Part shown: piece after piece, positions 4,766 through 5,328 of the stretch
Layout: each line of letters begins with the position of its first letter
Position numbering within the stretch: position 1 is the first letter of the stretch
NCBI GenBank assembly: GCA_947440895.1
Contig: CANETO010000174.1
Location: forward strand, 1 to 5,328
DNA length: 5,328 bases
Origin: Planctomycetaceae bacterium
GTDB taxonomy: Bacteria > Planctomycetota > Planctomycetia > Pirellulales > UBA1268
Reading direction: 5' to 3'
Program-made: the position numbers and the translations under genes
The notes under the pieces: model-generated
Databases searched by the model: none
What the model was told of the DNA's origin: nothing
Seen by the model: only the letters and a program-made list of their open reading frames with translations

Positions 4766-5328
4766 TCAGGCAACCCGGATGCCGTTGGTCGCAGGCGGCA
4801 TCATCGTGAGCACTTCGCCAAGCACCTTCAGCCCGACCGCCTCGAGCGCCGCACCACGGGCTTCGCACGCCGGCTGATCGGCACGGCGGACGAGAATCAC
4901 GGCGTGGCAGCCGAGGCTCTGCCGTTCGAGCCACGCCCTGCGGAACGGCCCTCCCGGAAACCATACGCCCGCATCGACGAGCACGATGCTGCTGCCATCC
5001 CCGCCCACCGACGCCCGGTCCAGGGAAGCGCGGTCGTGGCACTCCACGCGACGGCCGCGGATGACGAGCGTCCGCGTCAGGCACTCGACCAACGTGGTCC
5101 GGCCTTCGCCCCGGCGGGCGCCGGTGATCGCGATCACCTCGGCTCCGTCCCGGTGGGCATCCTCCACCCGCTTGGCGAGATGCGACCAGGCGTCGGGCAC
5201 GACCCGCAGCAGCCTGTCGACGAGCGTTCCCATGGCGTCGTCGGTGACCGGCGAGGGATGGATCGATGCGGCGATGGCAGGCTTTGTATGGAGGCGAGTG
5301 GGAACCGGCACCGGGGCGGCTATGGCCG
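4766..5328 (-). CDS. CpsD/Wzc-like P-loop protein with degenerate Walker A (5' end probably outside window)
   Basis: The C-terminal part has the fold signature of the BY-kinase/ParA-like P-loop group found in exopolysaccharide chain-length control: a beta strand AEVIAITGARRGEGRTTL and a later hydrophobic strand SSIVLVDAG (Walker B-like Asp), followed by a strand HAVILVRRADQ. Walker A reads GARRGEGRTT, so Arg replaces the invariant Lys. The Walker A' strand expected as LVDAD reads RVECHDRAS. No tyrosine occurs in the visible protein, so the C-terminal Tyr cluster that BY-kinases autophosphorylate is absent. The frame stays open to the right edge. An internal GTG at 5311 would give 181 residues and an ATG at 5233 would give 155, but neither has a visible ribosome site, so the start is probably outside, after a Pro/Ala-rich linker. 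It overlaps nothing and lies 13 bases upstream of the ATPase gene. It might be a regulatory pseudokinase or a nucleotide-binding adaptor. Family assignment is moderate. Confidence 0.75.
   Translation of the reverse strand, partial: AIAAPVPVPTRLHTKPAIAASIHPSPVTDDAMGTLVDRLLRVVPDAWSHLAKRVEDAHRDGAEVIAITGARRGEGRTTLVECLTRTLVIRGRRVECHDRASLDRASVGGDGSSIVLVDAGVWFPGGPFRRAWLERQSLGCHAVILVRRADQPACEARGAALEAVGLKVLGEVLTMMPPATNGIRVA

Noticed and set aside
4752..4773. Upstream TTG start for the ExeA-like ATPase, adding seven residues
   Set aside because: It would overlap the upstream stop codon by eight bases and place the good GAGGTG site inside the coding region; ATG 4752 has that site at a normal distance.

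Overview
The window is GC-rich, gene-dense bacterial DNA with five protein-coding genes and no RNA gene, mobile element or CRISPR array that I can see. The style of the proteins suggests a planctomycete (Pirellulales-like): a Tat-exported DUF3500 protein, a MutM with a DRRGLG loop, and a P-loop protein with a GEGRTT motif next to an ExeA-type ATPase. This taxonomic reading comes from familiarity with such proteins, not from a search, and is only moderately secure.

Left part (1-847): the first 250 codons of trpB (tryptophan synthase beta chain) run leftward out of the window. A 96-base divergent region (752-847) separates it from mutM. That region carries a perfect 8-bp inverted repeat (arms 789-796 and 811-818) surrounding a good -10-like hexamer (TACAAT, minus strand), the best regulatory candidate in the window.

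Middle part (848-4024): three plus-strand genes with gaps of about 40-47 bases form a likely operon. They are mutM (formamidopyrimidine-DNA glycosylase, complete), a Tat-signal DUF3500 protein of unknown function, and thiO (FAD-dependent glycine oxidase type). MutM removes oxidised guanine from DNA and ThiO-type enzymes release hydrogen peroxide. A functional link between them is possible but is only inference.

Right part (4025-5328): two minus-strand genes converge on thiO. The downstream one is an AAA+ ATPase of the ExeA/GspA/MshM type. The upstream one, cut by the right edge, is a CpsD/Wzc-like (BY-kinase fold) P-loop protein with Arg in place of the Walker A Lys and no tyrosine in the visible part. 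A tyrosine-autokinase-like protein followed by an ExeA-like ATPase recalls exopolysaccharide loci, including exosortase/PEP-CTERM-associated ones, so the operon may continue with polysaccharide genes beyond the right edge.

No region longer than 100 bases lacks a gene. The strongest items for a second look are the divergent palindrome, the degenerate kinase-like P-loop protein with its ATPase partner, the wedge-residue change in MutM, and the synonymous micro-duplication near the TrpB N terminus.
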